Notes under the pieces: generated by a model
Databases searched by the model: none
Told to the model about the DNA's origin: nothing
What the model saw: the letters and a program-made list of their open reading frames with translations, nothing else
Shown here: positions 38,055-47,027 of the stretch, one piece after another
Numbering within the stretch: the stretch's first letter is position 1
How the letters are laid out: each line of letters begins with the position of its first letter
Made by a program: the position numbers and the translations under genes
Source: Leptospira abararensis
GTDB taxonomy: Bacteria > Spirochaetota > Leptospiria > Leptospirales > Leptospiraceae
Length of the DNA stretch: 64,000 nt
Assembly (NCBI RefSeq): GCF_016918735.1
Contig: NZ_JAFFPR010000010.1
Span: 24,945 to 88,944, forward strand
Direction: 5' to 3'

Positions 38055-38431
38055 TTGGTTTTTTCCGTAGATACATAGAGTTTACCACCTAAATAAGCGA
38101 TCGGTGGGGTAAGTAAAACTAATGACCAAGAATACCACCACGGACCTAAATGTCCCGCTAGGATTACCCCTGTAATTCCAAGTACCAAACCGATTCCACC
38201 CAAAATATAAGCATGTTTCATCGGGTTTTGAGGGGCTAATCTTGCTGTCAAATAACATCCGAATATGCTGAATATGATTCTATAACCTAATACAAATATA
38301 ACTATAGGTGTAGCTACAAACATATGATCATAAGGAAGAATGTTCATAACTTTGAGAATTGTATCAAATAGGATAGAAAGAATTACGTTAGAGATTAATC
38401 CAACGAAGACTGCTATGGAGCTTTTTATCAT
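38051..38431 (-). CDS. Small membrane protein (126 aa)
   Basis: Starts at ATG 38431 (AAAGGA about 11 bases upstream); a longer frame exists. Four hydrophobic segments are visible: SSIAVFVGLISNVILSILFD, ATPIVIFVLGYRIIFSIFGC, AYILGGIGLVLGITGVILAG and the end WSLVLLTPPIAYLGGKL. The pattern resembles small DUF-type integral proteins found with SRPBCC/ArsR operons. Function unknown. It overlaps the MATE gene by 4 bases. Confidence 0.6.
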   Translation of the reverse strand: MIKSSIAVFVGLISNVILSILFDTILKVMNILPYDHMFVATPIVIFVLGYRIIFSIFGCYLTARLAPQNPMKHAYILGGIGLVLGITGVILAGHLGPWWYSWSLVLLTPPIAYLGGKLYVSTEKTK

Positions 38432-38506
38432 GTTTATTAGTTTCCTTTGGCTACTTTCTCTAGAGAAGCCATAATATTTTTTTGAAACCATAGAAATGGC
38501 GTAATT

Positions 38507-39484
38507 TTATGCAGATTCATTTTTTTTCTCCAAATATTGATTGAGTTTCGAAAGTGTTTGTTGTCCACTTTCGATCGCGCCAAAGCCAATCACCGCATTT
38601 CGAACGTTTGTATCAGGAAAATTCATTTGCATTTTGATTAATGTTTGATTCTTATCGATTGCAATTAGATATACGTTTACTAAAAAATCATCATTTTTAT
38701 TTTCTTCTCCAGATCCATGTAGGTATTCCAAGTAGTCGAATTTTCTAATTTCTTTATATACAATGGTGTTTGGCCAAACTTTTCCATCTGGTCCAAGCAT
38801 AGTAAAAATCCATTTCCCACCTACTTTAAAATCCATAGTTTGTGTTGTCGTTTTGAATCCACTCGGACCCCACCAAGAATCGATCGTCAATGGATTTGAA
38901 AGTGCATTAAAAACTAATTCTTGGGAATGGTTTAATTTCTTTTCTAAGCTGATTTGATTTGGGTTAGGTAAAGCATTCGTTTCTAATTTTTCAAAACTAT
39001 CTGACCAACCTTCTTTCATACCTGAATTGGCAAATCCGTCCCGAATTTGATTGCTTGCAAATTCGGTAAAGAGAGTCACTTTTGTTTTTCCCTCAGCCTC
39101 TTCGAAGAGAACTCTTAATTTTGAATTTAAATTTTCTCGATCACCAGTGACTCCTGCCATTTTTTGAACTTCCTTTACCCATTCATCCGGATGTTCATCA
39201 ACTAAATCACTAATCACAAAACTTTGGAATGGAGTGATTTCTAAAAACTTTCCTTTTATCGGATAATCCACTCCTTCAGGAGATCGCATAACAATTCGAT
39301 ACGATCCACCGACTTTAAAATCGAATTCCACTGTTGGGTTTGTAAATCCTTTTGGACCCCACCATTTTTCAATATGTATCGGGTTTGTCCAAACTTCCCA
39401 AACAAGTTGGATGGGTGCATCAAACAAACGTTCAATGCGAACTATTTTTTCTTCTAATGTGAGAACTACATCTGATTTAAACAT
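38507..39484 (-). CDS. Tandem AHSA1/SRPBCC-domain protein
   Basis: The 325-residue product holds two copies of the AHSA1 (Hsp90 activator C-terminal-like) START fold. Copy one starts RIERLFDAPIQLVWEVWTNP with WWGPKGFTNPTVEFDFKVGG; copy two has HSQELVFNALSNPLTIDSWW, GPSGFKTTTQTMDFKVGG. Such proteins bind hydrophobic ligands. Two fused copies are less common than single-domain members. It follows the ArsR gene by one base and is likely co-regulated with it. Confidence 0.85.
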   Translation of the reverse strand: MFKSDVVLTLEEKIVRIERLFDAPIQLVWEVWTNPIHIEKWWGPKGFTNPTVEFDFKVGGSYRIVMRSPEGVDYPIKGKFLEITPFQSFVISDLVDEHPDEWVKEVQKMAGVTGDRENLNSKLRVLFEEAEGKTKVTLFTEFASNQIRDGFANSGMKEGWSDSFEKLETNALPNPNQISLEKKLNHSQELVFNALSNPLTIDSWWGPSGFKTTTQTMDFKVGGKWIFTMLGPDGKVWPNTIVYKEIRKFDYLEYLHGSGEENKNDDFLVNVYLIAIDKNQTLIKMQMNFPDTNVRNAVIGFGAIESGQQTLSKLNQYLEKKNESA

Positions 39485-39485
39485 A

Positions 39486-39839
39486 TTAATTTTTTCCTTT
39501 TGATTTTTGTAACTCTAGTAAGTATGCATCCAAACGATCCAATCGCTCTTCCCATAACCGTTTGTATTGTTCCAACCATTGGTTAGCTTCTTGCAGTGCT
39601 TCTACCTTCAAACGACAAGGTCGAAATTGTGCTGCTTTGCCTTTTTCGATAAGCCCAGCCTTTTCCAAAACTTTTAGGTGTTTGGAGATTCCGGGTAGGC
39701 TCATTTGGAACGGTTCCGCCAATTGAAGGACGGTCGCTTCGCCAGAAACTAGTTGCATCAATATCTGCCGGCGTGTTGGATCTGCCAACGCCTGGAAAGT
39801 GGCATTTAGCGTCTCTTCAGGGTCTTGTAATTTAACCAT
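39486..39839 (-). CDS. ArsR/SmtB-family repressor
   Basis: The 117-residue product has the winged HTH of ArsR proteins: FQALADPTRRQILMQLVSGE, then LAEPFQMSLPGISKHLKVLE and KAGLIEKGKAAQFRPCRLKV. The metal-binding Cys pair ELCVCDL of ArsR/SmtB is missing, so the sensor is likely a metal-independent member of the AHSA1-linked subfamily. A perfect palindrome TTAACCATTTGGTTAA (39848-39863) lies 9 bases upstream of the start and would be its operator. Confidence 0.85.
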   Translation of the reverse strand: MVKLQDPEETLNATFQALADPTRRQILMQLVSGEATVLQLAEPFQMSLPGISKHLKVLEKAGLIEKGKAAQFRPCRLKVEALQEANQWLEQYKRLWEERLDRLDAYLLELQKSKGKN

Positions 39840-39847
39840 ATAGATAA

Positions 39848-39863
39848 TTAACCATTTGGTTAA
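39848..39863 (-). promoter_or_regulatory. Operator palindrome of the ArsR operon
   Basis: TTAACCA-TT-TGGTTAA is a perfect 7-bp inverted repeat, 9 bases upstream of the arsR-type gene. ArsR-family regulators associated with AHSA1 genes are known to bind similar TTAACCAAATGGTTAA-type sites, so autorepression is likely. Confidence 0.65.
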
Positions 39864-39885
39864 ATTGATGATTCAGTCAATTGTT

Positions 39886-39992
39886 GTCAAGGGGATTTCT
39901 GGGGGGCTTTGCGGTACAGAATGGATATTGGTATCCCCGCCCGATTAGGGAGGGGAACTAGACCCGCCACCCAATAAGGTCCACCTACCACA
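39886..39992. repeat. GC-rich dispersed repeat, copy 2
   Basis: Nearly the same as 31522-31637. The core runs from GGTACAGAATGGATA (39913) to CCTACCA (39992) with a CCCCGCCC/GGGAGGGG hairpin. Copy 2 lies upstream of the ArsR operon; copy 1 lies between the cytochrome and propeller genes. Confidence 0.75.
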
Positions 39993-40146
39993 GAATCATT
40001 AATTTCGCCAGTCCATCTTCCCGAACCGAAAATTTTCTTTGGGAAAGTTCATAGTTGAACTTGGACAAACTTTCATCAGTCATCAAATCTTGGGTTAGGA
40101 ACGGAAGTGGTTTTTGAGTGGGAGGCGAGTAATGGAAAATTTCTAA

Positions 40147-40476
40147 CTATTTTGCGATATCATTGTCAGTAACGATTAGGTGTTTGTATTTCTCTGGTTG
40201 GTTTGTTTTTAGATAAAATTCCAAAATGGTGTCCACATCGGCTTCTGTTTTCATGGCAAACCACTTGCCTTCGGGGTAGGACACTTGGATGGGACCCAGT
40301 TCACAACGGTCGAGACAACCAGACTTTTGAACTCGAAATTTATATTCGATTCCAGCTTTGGCTGCTTTTAGTTTCAGGAGTTTTAAAAGTTCAATAGAAC
40401 CTTGGTTCCCGCAAGACACCCGTTCGCCGGGTGCCCTTTGATTTTCGCAAACAAAAATATGTTTTTCGTAAAACAT
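40147..40476 (-). CDS. Thioredoxin-like [2Fe-2S] ferredoxin
   Basis: The 109-residue protein has the cysteine pattern of the thioredoxin-like [2Fe-2S] ferredoxins: FVCENQR and VSCGNQGS at the N-terminus and KSGCLDRCELGPIQVSYPEG in the middle, giving four likely cluster ligands. It lies 15 bases after gcvP on the same strand, so it may be transcribed with the glycine cleavage operon. Its electron partner is unknown; a link to glycine cleavage is inferred only from the context. Confidence 0.8.
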   Translation of the reverse strand: MFYEKHIFVCENQRAPGERVSCGNQGSIELLKLLKLKAAKAGIEYKFRVQKSGCLDRCELGPIQVSYPEGKWFAMKTEADVDTILEFYLKTNQPEKYKHLIVTDNDIAK

Positions 40477-40491
40477 ATACTTTGGGTTTTC

Positions 40492-43404
40492 CTAAACGGC
40501 GTAGTCTTCCATGGGGATACAAGAACAAACAAGATTCCTGTCACCATAGACGTTGTCTACACGACCCACACTCGGCCAAAATTTACGAGTCCGTAACCAT
40601 GGGAGTGGGTAGGCCGCACGTTCTCTTGGATAGGGATGTTTCCAAGAATCACTAATGACCATGTCTGCAGTGTGAGGAGAATTTTTTAAAGGATTGTCTT
40701 CTTTCGAAAGAACTCCTGATTCGATGTCTTTGATTTCACCGGCAATGGCTAACATAGAGTCAATGAACCTATCTAGTTCTTCTTTTGACTCTGATTCTGT
40801 TGGTTCCACCATAAGAGTTCCCGGAACAGGAAAGGACATAGTCGGTGAGTGGAATCCGTAGTCGATCAATCGTTTGGCGATGTCTTCTACTTCAACACCA
40901 CTTCCTTTTTTGAATCCACGCATATCTAAAATACATTCGTGAGCCACAAGCCCTTTGTTTCCGCGATACAATACGGGAAAAGATGACTCTAATTTTTTAG
41001 CAATATAGTTTGCATTGAGAATCGCCACCTTGGTTGCAAATTGTAAACCTTCAAAACCAAGCATGGCAATGTAGGCCCAAGAGATGACTATGATGGAAGC
41101 AGATCCCCAAGGGGCAGCAGAGACCGCCCACTGGCTGTTATTCGATCCATTCTCCACAAGGCTATGCCCGGGAAGAAAAGGTGCTAGGTGTTCTGCCACT
41201 CCAATCGGGCCAACACCTGGTCCACCTCCACCATGAGGGATACAAAAAGTTTTATGCAAGTTTAAATGACAAACATCGGCACCTATATCACCAGGTCTTG
41301 TGAGCCCTACTTGGGCATTCATATTGGCTCCATCCATATACACCTGACCACCGTTATCGTGAATGGTTTGGCAAATTTCTTTGATGGAGGCTTCAAATAC
41401 ACCATGAGTCGATGGATAAGTCACCATAAGGGCACCTAAACTAGCTTTGTATTCGATTGCTTTTTTCTTAAGATCGGCTACATCAATATTTCCATTGGCA
41501 TCACAATTTACCGGCACCACTTTGAATCCAGCCATCACTGCAGATGCGGGGTTGGTTCCATGTGCAGAGATAGGAATGAGACAGATGTCTCGATGCATAT
41601 CATTACGACTTTGGTGGAAATTTCGAATGGCAAGTAAACCTGCATATTCTCCTTGCGAACCAGCGTTAGGTTGGAGAGAAACTTCCGCAAAACCAGTGAT
41701 TTCACAAAGCCATTTTTCTAATTGGCTAAAAAGTGTTCTGTATCCTTCTGTTTGGTTTTCAGGAACAAAGGGATGGATATTGGCAAGTTCTGGCCAAGTG
41801 ACAGGATACATCTCAGTCGATGCATTCAGTTTCATAGTACAAGACCCAAGCGCAATCATAGAAGTGGTGAGAGATAAATCTTTCGCTTCGAGTCTACGGA
41901 TGTAACGCAACATTTCTGTTTCTGTATGGAAACTATTGAAAACAGGATGAGTTAAGTATTCAGACTTTCTTTCCATAAGTTCTGGAATTTTCCATTCTTC
42001 TTTTGCGGTAAGATCCTCTAATTGAAAATGAAGAGCTTTGTTTTCATTAAAAATTTCGAGTAGGTCTTTGATATCTTTTAGATTGGTAGTTTCATCTAAA
42101 GAGATGCTGATCACATGACCTGAAACTTGTCTGATATTGATTTCTCTTTCTTCTGCATAGTGGATGATCTCCGCAGAGGAGATTTTTGATAATTCGATAC
42201 GAATGGTATCAAAATAAGGGTTCGAAATGATTTTGTATCCGAGTTTTTCGAGTCCAGTGGCAAGGATGGTTGTCATTCGGTGGACTCGGGAAGCAATTTG
42301 TTTTAAACCTTTAGGCCCATGGTAGACTGCATACATAGAAGATAAAACAGCAAGTAGCACTTGCGCGGTGCAAATGTTAGACGTTGCTTTGTCGCGACGG
42401 ATATGTTGTTCTCGTGTTTGCAAACTTAGGCGGTAACCAGGTTTTCCTTGTGAATCTTTGGAAACTCCAATGAGTCGACCTGGCATGTTTCGTTTGTATT
42501 CTTCTTTGGTGGCGTAGTATCCGGCATGAGGTCCACCAAATCCGAGTGGCAATCCAAAACGTTGTGTACTTCCTACAACTACGTCCGCATTCATTTCACC
42601 CGGTGCTTTTAAAATGGTTAGTGCTAAAAGATCTGCTGCGACTACAGTTTTGGCACCCACCTTGTGCAAACTTTCTATAAATTCACTATAGTCATAAATG
42701 GTTCCATCAGTGGATGGGTATTGGACAATTGCTCCAAAAAAATCATTGGAAGGAACCATCTTCTTAAATGATCCCACAACAATATTGATCCCGAGAGGGA
42801 TGGCACGTGTGCGAATGACATCTAAGGTTTGAGGATGCACCGATTGTGAAACAAAAAATGATTTTCCTTGTGAATCCTCTTTTAATGAGAAGAGCATATT
42901 CATCGCTTCGGCAGCAGCGGTTCCTTCATCCAGTAGGGAAGCATTCGCAATTTCCATTCCCGTAAGATCCGTAATCATGGTTTGGAAGTTGATGAGTGCT
43001 TCCATACGGCCTTGTGCAATTTCTGCTTGGTAAGGAGTGTAAGCAGTATACCAACCTGGGTTTTCTAAAATATTCCTTTGGATCACGGCAGGTGTGATAC
43101 AAGAGTTATAACCAAGACCTAAGTAGGATCTGTAGATTTTATTTTTAGAAACAATTTTCTTCAGTTCTCTTTGTAAAGCATACTCACCAATCGGATTCGG
43201 AAGACTAAGTTCCTTTCGCAAACGAATGTTTTCGGGAACCGCATCACTGATTAGGTCATCCAATTCCTTATAGCCAATCGTTGTTAGCATTGCTGTCACT
43301 GTTTCATCAGTCACTCCAACATGACGGCGGAGAAAAGTATCACTTGGTTCCAATGTTTCTTCGTAAGGGGAATGGAGAGGTGATGTAGGTTTTACAGAAC
43401 TCAC
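40492..43404 (-). CDS. gcvP: Glycine dehydrogenase (decarboxylating), P protein
   Basis: The 970-residue single-chain P protein decarboxylates glycine and passes the aminomethyl group to lipoylated H protein. The N-terminal half has [16 protein letters not shown] and the C-terminal half carries the PLP lysine in [20 protein letters not shown]. Length and the fused architecture match the E. coli-type enzyme (957 residues). It lies in the order gcvT-gcvH-gcvP with 17 bases to gcvH. No internal stops or gaps. Confidence 0.98.
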   Translation of the reverse strand: MSSVKPTSPLHSPYEETLEPSDTFLRRHVGVTDETVTAMLTTIGYKELDDLISDAVPENIRLRKELSLPNPIGEYALQRELKKIVSKNKIYRSYLGLGYNSCITPAVIQRNILENPGWYTAYTPYQAEIAQGRMEALINFQTMITDLTGMEIANASLLDEGTAAAEAMNMLFSLKEDSQGKSFFVSQSVHPQTLDVIRTRAIPLGINIVVGSFKKMVPSNDFFGAIVQYPSTDGTIYDYSEFIESLHKVGAKTVVAADLLALTILKAPGEMNADVVVGSTQRFGLPLGFGGPHAGYYATKEEYKRNMPGRLIGVSKDSQGKPGYRLSLQTREQHIRRDKATSNICTAQVLLAVLSSMYAVYHGPKGLKQIASRVHRMTTILATGLEKLGYKIISNPYFDTIRIELSKISSAEIIHYAEEREINIRQVSGHVISISLDETTNLKDIKDLLEIFNENKALHFQLEDLTAKEEWKIPELMERKSEYLTHPVFNSFHTETEMLRYIRRLEAKDLSLTTSMIALGSCTMKLNASTEMYPVTWPELANIHPFVPENQTEGYRTLFSQLEKWLCEITGFAEVSLQPNAGSQGEYAGLLAIRNFHQSRNDMHRDICLIPISAHGTNPASAVMAGFKVVPVNCDANGNIDVADLKKKAIEYKASLGALMVTYPSTHGVFEASIKEICQTIHDNGGQVYMDGANMNAQVGLTRPGDIGADVCHLNLHKTFCIPHGGGGPGVGPIGVAEHLAPFLPGHSLVENGSNNSQWAVSAAPWGSASIIVISWAYIAMLGFEGLQFATKVAILNANYIAKKLESSFPVLYRGNKGLVAHECILDMRGFKKGSGVEVEDIAKRLIDYGFHSPTMSFPVPGTLMVEPTESESKEELDRFIDSMLAIAGEIKDIESGVLSKEDNPLKNSPHTADMVISDSWKHPYPRERAAYPLPWLRTRKFWPSVGRVDNVYGDRNLVCSCIPMEDYAV

Positions 43405-43420
43405 TTTAGAAAAACTCCTA

Positions 43421-43813
43421 TTAATCCAGTTTGGATACGTATTCTTTATATTGTGCGCTTGAGAGAAGGCTTCCGAGTTCAGAAGTTTGGATGTTTTTTA
43501 ATTTTACCATCCAGGTATCAAAAGGTTCTGCATTCACGGCTGCTGGATTAGAACCAAGTATTGGGTTTGTTTCCACCACTTCGCCAGAAATAGGAGAGTA
43601 TAAATCTTCTGCCGCTTTTACTGATTCAATCGTTCCTAAACTATCTTTGGATTTGATTTGTTTTCCAGGTTTTGGTAAATCGATAAAAACAATGTCACCA
43701 AGGGCGTTTTGAGCAAAGTCAGTGATTCCCACAAGAGCCACATCACCCTCTACTTTTACCCATTCATGTTTTTCAGTATAATAATAACCGTCTCTTGCTT
43801 GTGTATCTGCCAT
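43421..43813 (-). CDS. gcvH: Glycine cleavage system H protein
   Basis: The 130-residue lipoyl carrier shows the lipoylated lysine in [20 protein letters not shown] and the usual N-terminal [20 protein letters not shown]. It shuttles the methylamine between P, T and L proteins. It sits between gcvT and gcvP, 30 bases from gcvT, with an in-operon ribosome site (AGAGGAAAA). The L protein (lpd) and lipoylation genes are not in the window. Confidence 0.98.
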   Translation of the reverse strand: MADTQARDGYYYTEKHEWVKVEGDVALVGITDFAQNALGDIVFIDLPKPGKQIKSKDSLGTIESVKAAEDLYSPISGEVVETNPILGSNPAAVNAEPFDTWMVKLKNIQTSELGSLLSSAQYKEYVSKLD

Positions 43814-43842
43814 GGTTTTTCCTCTTCTGCTATGCTCTCGGT

Positions 43843-44955
43843 TTAACGATTGTTTCGGACGCTGCCTTGGATGAAGGCTCCAGTCTCTACTTTAGCCAAT
43901 TTCTTTTGTCCACGAATCTCCACAAATACTTCCGTTTGGTTTTTAGTGAATTCGGTTTCGAGAATGGCAAGGCCTAGGGATTCTTTGCGACTGGGGGAGT
44001 GGGTCCCTGAGGTGGATTTGCCAATTTCTTTACCATCGCTCGAAAAAATCGGGAAATTTTCTCGCAAAACCCCAGGTTCCATCAGGCGAATTCCCACAAT
44101 TTTGCGTTTCGGACTATTCTTTTTGTCAGCGATGATGCGGTCATATCCCAAGTAAGGAGTCGGTTTTTCTTTCACGATAAAGTTGATTCCCGATTCTACA
44201 GGCGTCCATTCCGCATTCAGTTCATGGCCATAGAGTGGATATTTGGCTTCGAGTCTAAGTGTGTCACGAGCTCCAAGACCAACAGGCGCCAGACCAAAGT
44301 CTTTTCCCATTTCTAATAAATCTTTCCAAAGAGTAACACCAAGTGTGTTGGATGTATAAATTTCAAATCCATCTTCTCCCGTATAACCAGTGCGAGATAC
44401 GATGATAGTCTCTCCTCTCCAATTCATTTCTTCAAAATGATAATAAAGGATCGAACTTAAATCTTTACCGAGGTATTTAGAAAAAATTTGATCGGCATTG
44501 GGGCCTTGTAATGCAATTTGATGCCAGTTTTTACTATCATCAACGACTGTTACCTTCCCTTTGTTGTATTTTTCTAAATGTTTTGTGACTGCCGGATAAT
44601 TGGAAGCATTAGAACAAATCATATACTTAGTATCGCTAAATTTATAAACAGTGATGTCGTCAACAAGGCCACCATCTTCATTCACCACTGCATTGTACTG
44701 CACTTGTCCTGCTTTCATACTTGCGATGGTATTACATGTGACTGATTCTAAAAAAGTAAGAAGTTCATCTTCTTTTCCCGTCACAAAAATTTCGCCCATA
44801 TGCGAAACATCAAAGAGTCCCGCAGCAGATCTAGTGGTCAAATGTTCTTGAATGATACCAGTATATTGAACAGGCATATCCCATCCGCCGAAGGGAACCA
44901 TCTTGGCTCCCATTTCTTTATGAATTGTATGTAAGGGGGTTTGTTTTAGTTCCAC
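43843..44955 (-). CDS. gcvT: Aminomethyltransferase, T protein
   Basis: The 370-residue T protein transfers the methylene group to tetrahydrofolate. Its N-terminus [20 protein letters not shown] and the folate-binding [16 protein letters not shown] and [19 protein letters not shown] are diagnostic. I prefer GTG 44955 ([17 protein letters not shown] upstream) over ATG 44985, because T proteins begin just before the QTPL motif. It is the first gene of the operon. Only 77 bases lie between it and the divergent gene, and no glycine riboswitch could be found there. Confidence 0.97.
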   Translation of the reverse strand: MELKQTPLHTIHKEMGAKMVPFGGWDMPVQYTGIIQEHLTTRSAAGLFDVSHMGEIFVTGKEDELLTFLESVTCNTIASMKAGQVQYNAVVNEDGGLVDDITVYKFSDTKYMICSNASNYPAVTKHLEKYNKGKVTVVDDSKNWHQIALQGPNADQIFSKYLGKDLSSILYYHFEEMNWRGETIIVSRTGYTGEDGFEIYTSNTLGVTLWKDLLEMGKDFGLAPVGLGARDTLRLEAKYPLYGHELNAEWTPVESGINFIVKEKPTPYLGYDRIIADKKNSPKRKIVGIRLMEPGVLRENFPIFSSDGKEIGKSTSGTHSPSRKESLGLAILETEFTKNQTEVFVEIRGQKKLAKVETGAFIQGSVRNNR

Positions 44956-45032
44956 GGCTTTCTCTCGATTTGACTCTGGAACCATTGAAAAATGGTTTCA
45001 TGGTTATGGAATTGAATTTTTTCTAAGATATT

Positions 45033-46052
45033 ATGTTAAGAGAAGTCTATCGCATCGAAAAAACTGGATCCATTGATAACCTTCATCGGAAATCCGAACC
45101 TTTAAGACCACCCGATGGAGATGAAGTTACGATTGAAGTGAAAGCCATAGGCCTTAACTTCGCAGATGTATTTTCGATTTATGGTTTGTACTCAGCAACT
45201 CCGAAGGGAAGTTTCATTCCAGGTTTGGAATTTGCGGGAAAAATTGTAAAAATAGGCCCAAATGTTAAGGATTTTGAGGTCGGAGACTCAGTGTTTGGCG
45301 TGACACGCTTCGGTGCCTACACAACTCATCTTAACATTTCAGAAAAAACAGTATTTGCCCTTCCTAAGGGTTGGTCGATGCAAAATGGTGCGGCTTTTAT
45401 TGTACAAGCACTCACTGCATACTATGCTCTCGTTCCACTCGGACAAGTGAAAGAAGGTGATCATGTTCTCATTCATAGTGCTGCCGGTGGTGTGGGTATC
45501 ATGGCAGGTCACATCGCGAAGAAAAAAAAAGCAATCACTATCGGACTTGTAGGTGATTCCGTTAAGTTTTCGATCTTAAAAGAGGTTGGTTATGATTATT
45601 TTCTCACAAGGTCTCCTTATTTTAAACAAGAGATGCAGAAAATTTTATCAGAACATCCGTTAAAAATAGTTTTAGAATGTTTAGGTGGTCGTTATTTTCA
45701 CGACAGTTATGATCTCATGGCACCCATGGGAAGGTTAATTACCTATGGTAGTGCGAACTTCACACCATCACATTCATTCCGAAATTGGCTTTCGATTGCA
45801 TATTCTTACCTCTCAAGACCAAAAATTGATCCTTTATCGATGATTTCAGACAATAAATCGGTGATGGGATTCAATTTAATATGGTTGTGGAATGAAATTG
45901 ATGAACTTCGAAAACATTTTTCTGATTTAATGATGTTATCATTACCAAAACAAACCATTGGACATGAGTTTGCGTTCGAAAAGATACACGATGCACTCCA
46001 TACATTTCAATCGGGACAAACAATTGGTAAGATCGTTATCAATGTTCCGTAG
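45033..46052 (+). CDS. Zinc-type/quinone oxidoreductase (MDR superfamily)
   Basis: The 339-residue protein has the MDR pattern: GLNFADVFSIYGLYSATPKG, then GLEFAGKIVKIGPNVKDFEV, the nucleotide-binding VLIHSAAGGVGIMAGHIAKK and the end QTIGKIVINVP. No structural-zinc cysteines are seen, so it belongs with quinone reductase/VAT-1-like members that use NADPH. It is divergent from gcvT with 77 bases between. Substrate unknown. Confidence 0.8.
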   Translation: MLREVYRIEKTGSIDNLHRKSEPLRPPDGDEVTIEVKAIGLNFADVFSIYGLYSATPKGSFIPGLEFAGKIVKIGPNVKDFEVGDSVFGVTRFGAYTTHLNISEKTVFALPKGWSMQNGAAFIVQALTAYYALVPLGQVKEGDHVLIHSAAGGVGIMAGHIAKKKKAITIGLVGDSVKFSILKEVGYDYFLTRSPYFKQEMQKILSEHPLKIVLECLGGRYFHDSYDLMAPMGRLITYGSANFTPSHSFRNWLSIAYSYLSRPKIDPLSMISDNKSVMGFNLIWLWNEIDELRKHFSDLMMLSLPKQTIGHEFAFEKIHDALHTFQSGQTIGKIVINVP

Positions 46053-46111
46053 AATGAGTATTAGTCTGTTTTTTTATTTTGAATAAAAATTCATGCAAAA
46101 AATAAAATTTC

Positions 46112-46140
46112 TTTACATTAAAATTGATCTGATTTAATTA
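46112..46140 (+). promoter_or_regulatory. Promoter of the Lys/Ala micro-protein gene
   Basis: TTTACA (46112-46117) and TAATTA (46135-46140) are 17 bases apart, 72 bases upstream of the 24-residue gene, in an AT-rich stretch. It is the clearest stand-alone host promoter in the window. Confidence 0.5.
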
Positions 46141-46211
46141 TGTCGTATCAATTCACTCTCTGTTTGCCAAGGACAGCCGTGTTTTGAAATCAAAAGATAA
46201 GGACGATCACA

Positions 46212-46286
46212 ATGGTTGCTAAAAAGAAAGCCGCAAAAAAGAAAGCCGCTAAGAAAAAAGCTGCAAAGAAAAAATCTAAGAAATAA
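46212..46286 (+). CDS. Lys/Ala-repeat micro-protein (24 aa), histone-H1-like
   Basis: The gene encodes just MVAKKK followed by AAKKK repeats and SKK: 15 lysines out of 24 residues. AAGGA lies 8 bases before the ATG, a promoter lies upstream and a strong terminator follows at 46333, so it is a compact monocistronic gene. Such Lys/Ala tails resemble the C-terminal tail of histone H1 and of bacterial Hc1/Hc2-like proteins, so DNA or RNA binding is likely. No folded domain is present. Confidence 0.6.
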   Translation: MVAKKKAAKKKAAKKKAAKKKSKK

Positions 46287-46332
46287 CTTAGATTCGATTC
46301 TTCCTTCGAAACTATCGAAGTAAGATTGTGTG

Positions 46333-46358
46333 AACCCGCAAAACCTGCGGGTTTTTTC
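46333..46358 (+). terminator. Strong intrinsic terminator
   Basis: AACCCGCA (46333-46340) and TGCGGGTT (46346-46353) form an 8-bp GC-rich stem with a 5-base loop, followed by a T-run to 46357. It ends the micro-protein transcript and is also near the end of the convergent gene at 46386. Confidence 0.9.
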
Positions 46359-46385
46359 TTTTATAGGGGTAAGTACAGAGAAAAA

Positions 46386-46967
46386 TTAGGCAATTGCCCT
46401 TGTAAAACCCCTTCGACTCATTAAAAACCCCGATTTTTTATCAGAATTGGTTCTTTCTAAGCCAATAAATTGGAAATGATCCTTCTTATTTATGGAATCA
46501 AAGAGTGATTTCATCAGTGATTCAATGTTAGGATGGATCACATTTTTATAACTCTTACGTGAATGATCCTTACTCCAGATTTCTAGATGGTCTGACTCAG
46601 GCATTTTGAGAATGAGAGAGGGAAGATCGTATCGTTTCATCAGTACATTGCATACATCTTCGAAACCATACTCAGTGATGGAGTTAAAATCAAAAAAAAC
46701 AAGTAAGTAGAGGATATTGGTAGGTTCTAACCTTCCATTTTCATCGGAAATTTTCTGAACCCCATCCAAAACAACATAACGTAGATTTTTAGTTTGGATC
46801 CAAAGTTTTTGATCCTCATGGCGTTTGAGGTTCACTTCTTCCGAAAACCGTTTTTGAAATACGGTAGAGAGAAAAAAACCCGAAGAATCTTGTCTTTCTT
46901 CGAGAATTCGTTCTAAGGAAAAGGGTTCAAACTCTAAATTGAAGTACTTTGTATACGTCTCTGCCAT
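46386..46967 (-). CDS. Hypothetical protein (193 aa)
   Basis: The frame encodes a cytosolic protein with no signal peptide or membrane span. Noticeable parts are TKNLRYVVLDGVQKISDENG, LEPTNILYLLVFFDFNSITE and a C-terminal basic end (NSDKKSGFLMSRRGFTRAIA). Alternating strands and helices suggest one alpha/beta domain. I do not recognise a family. It is monocistronic, facing the micro-protein terminator at its 3' end. Confidence 0.6.
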   Translation of the reverse strand: MAETYTKYFNLEFEPFSLERILEERQDSSGFFLSTVFQKRFSEEVNLKRHEDQKLWIQTKNLRYVVLDGVQKISDENGRLEPTNILYLLVFFDFNSITEYGFEDVCNVLMKRYDLPSLILKMPESDHLEIWSKDHSRKSYKNVIHPNIESLMKSLFDSINKKDHFQFIGLERTNSDKKSGFLMSRRGFTRAIA

Positions 46968-47027
46968 ATCATATAGAGTAACGGTCAGATTTTAGAGTTT
47001 GAATCGGATTTTTTTTGAAATTAGAAT

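Noticed and set aside
44956..45032. Glycine riboswitch upstream of gcvT
   Set aside because: Only 77 bases separate gcvT from the divergent gene and no conserved riboswitch elements are seen.
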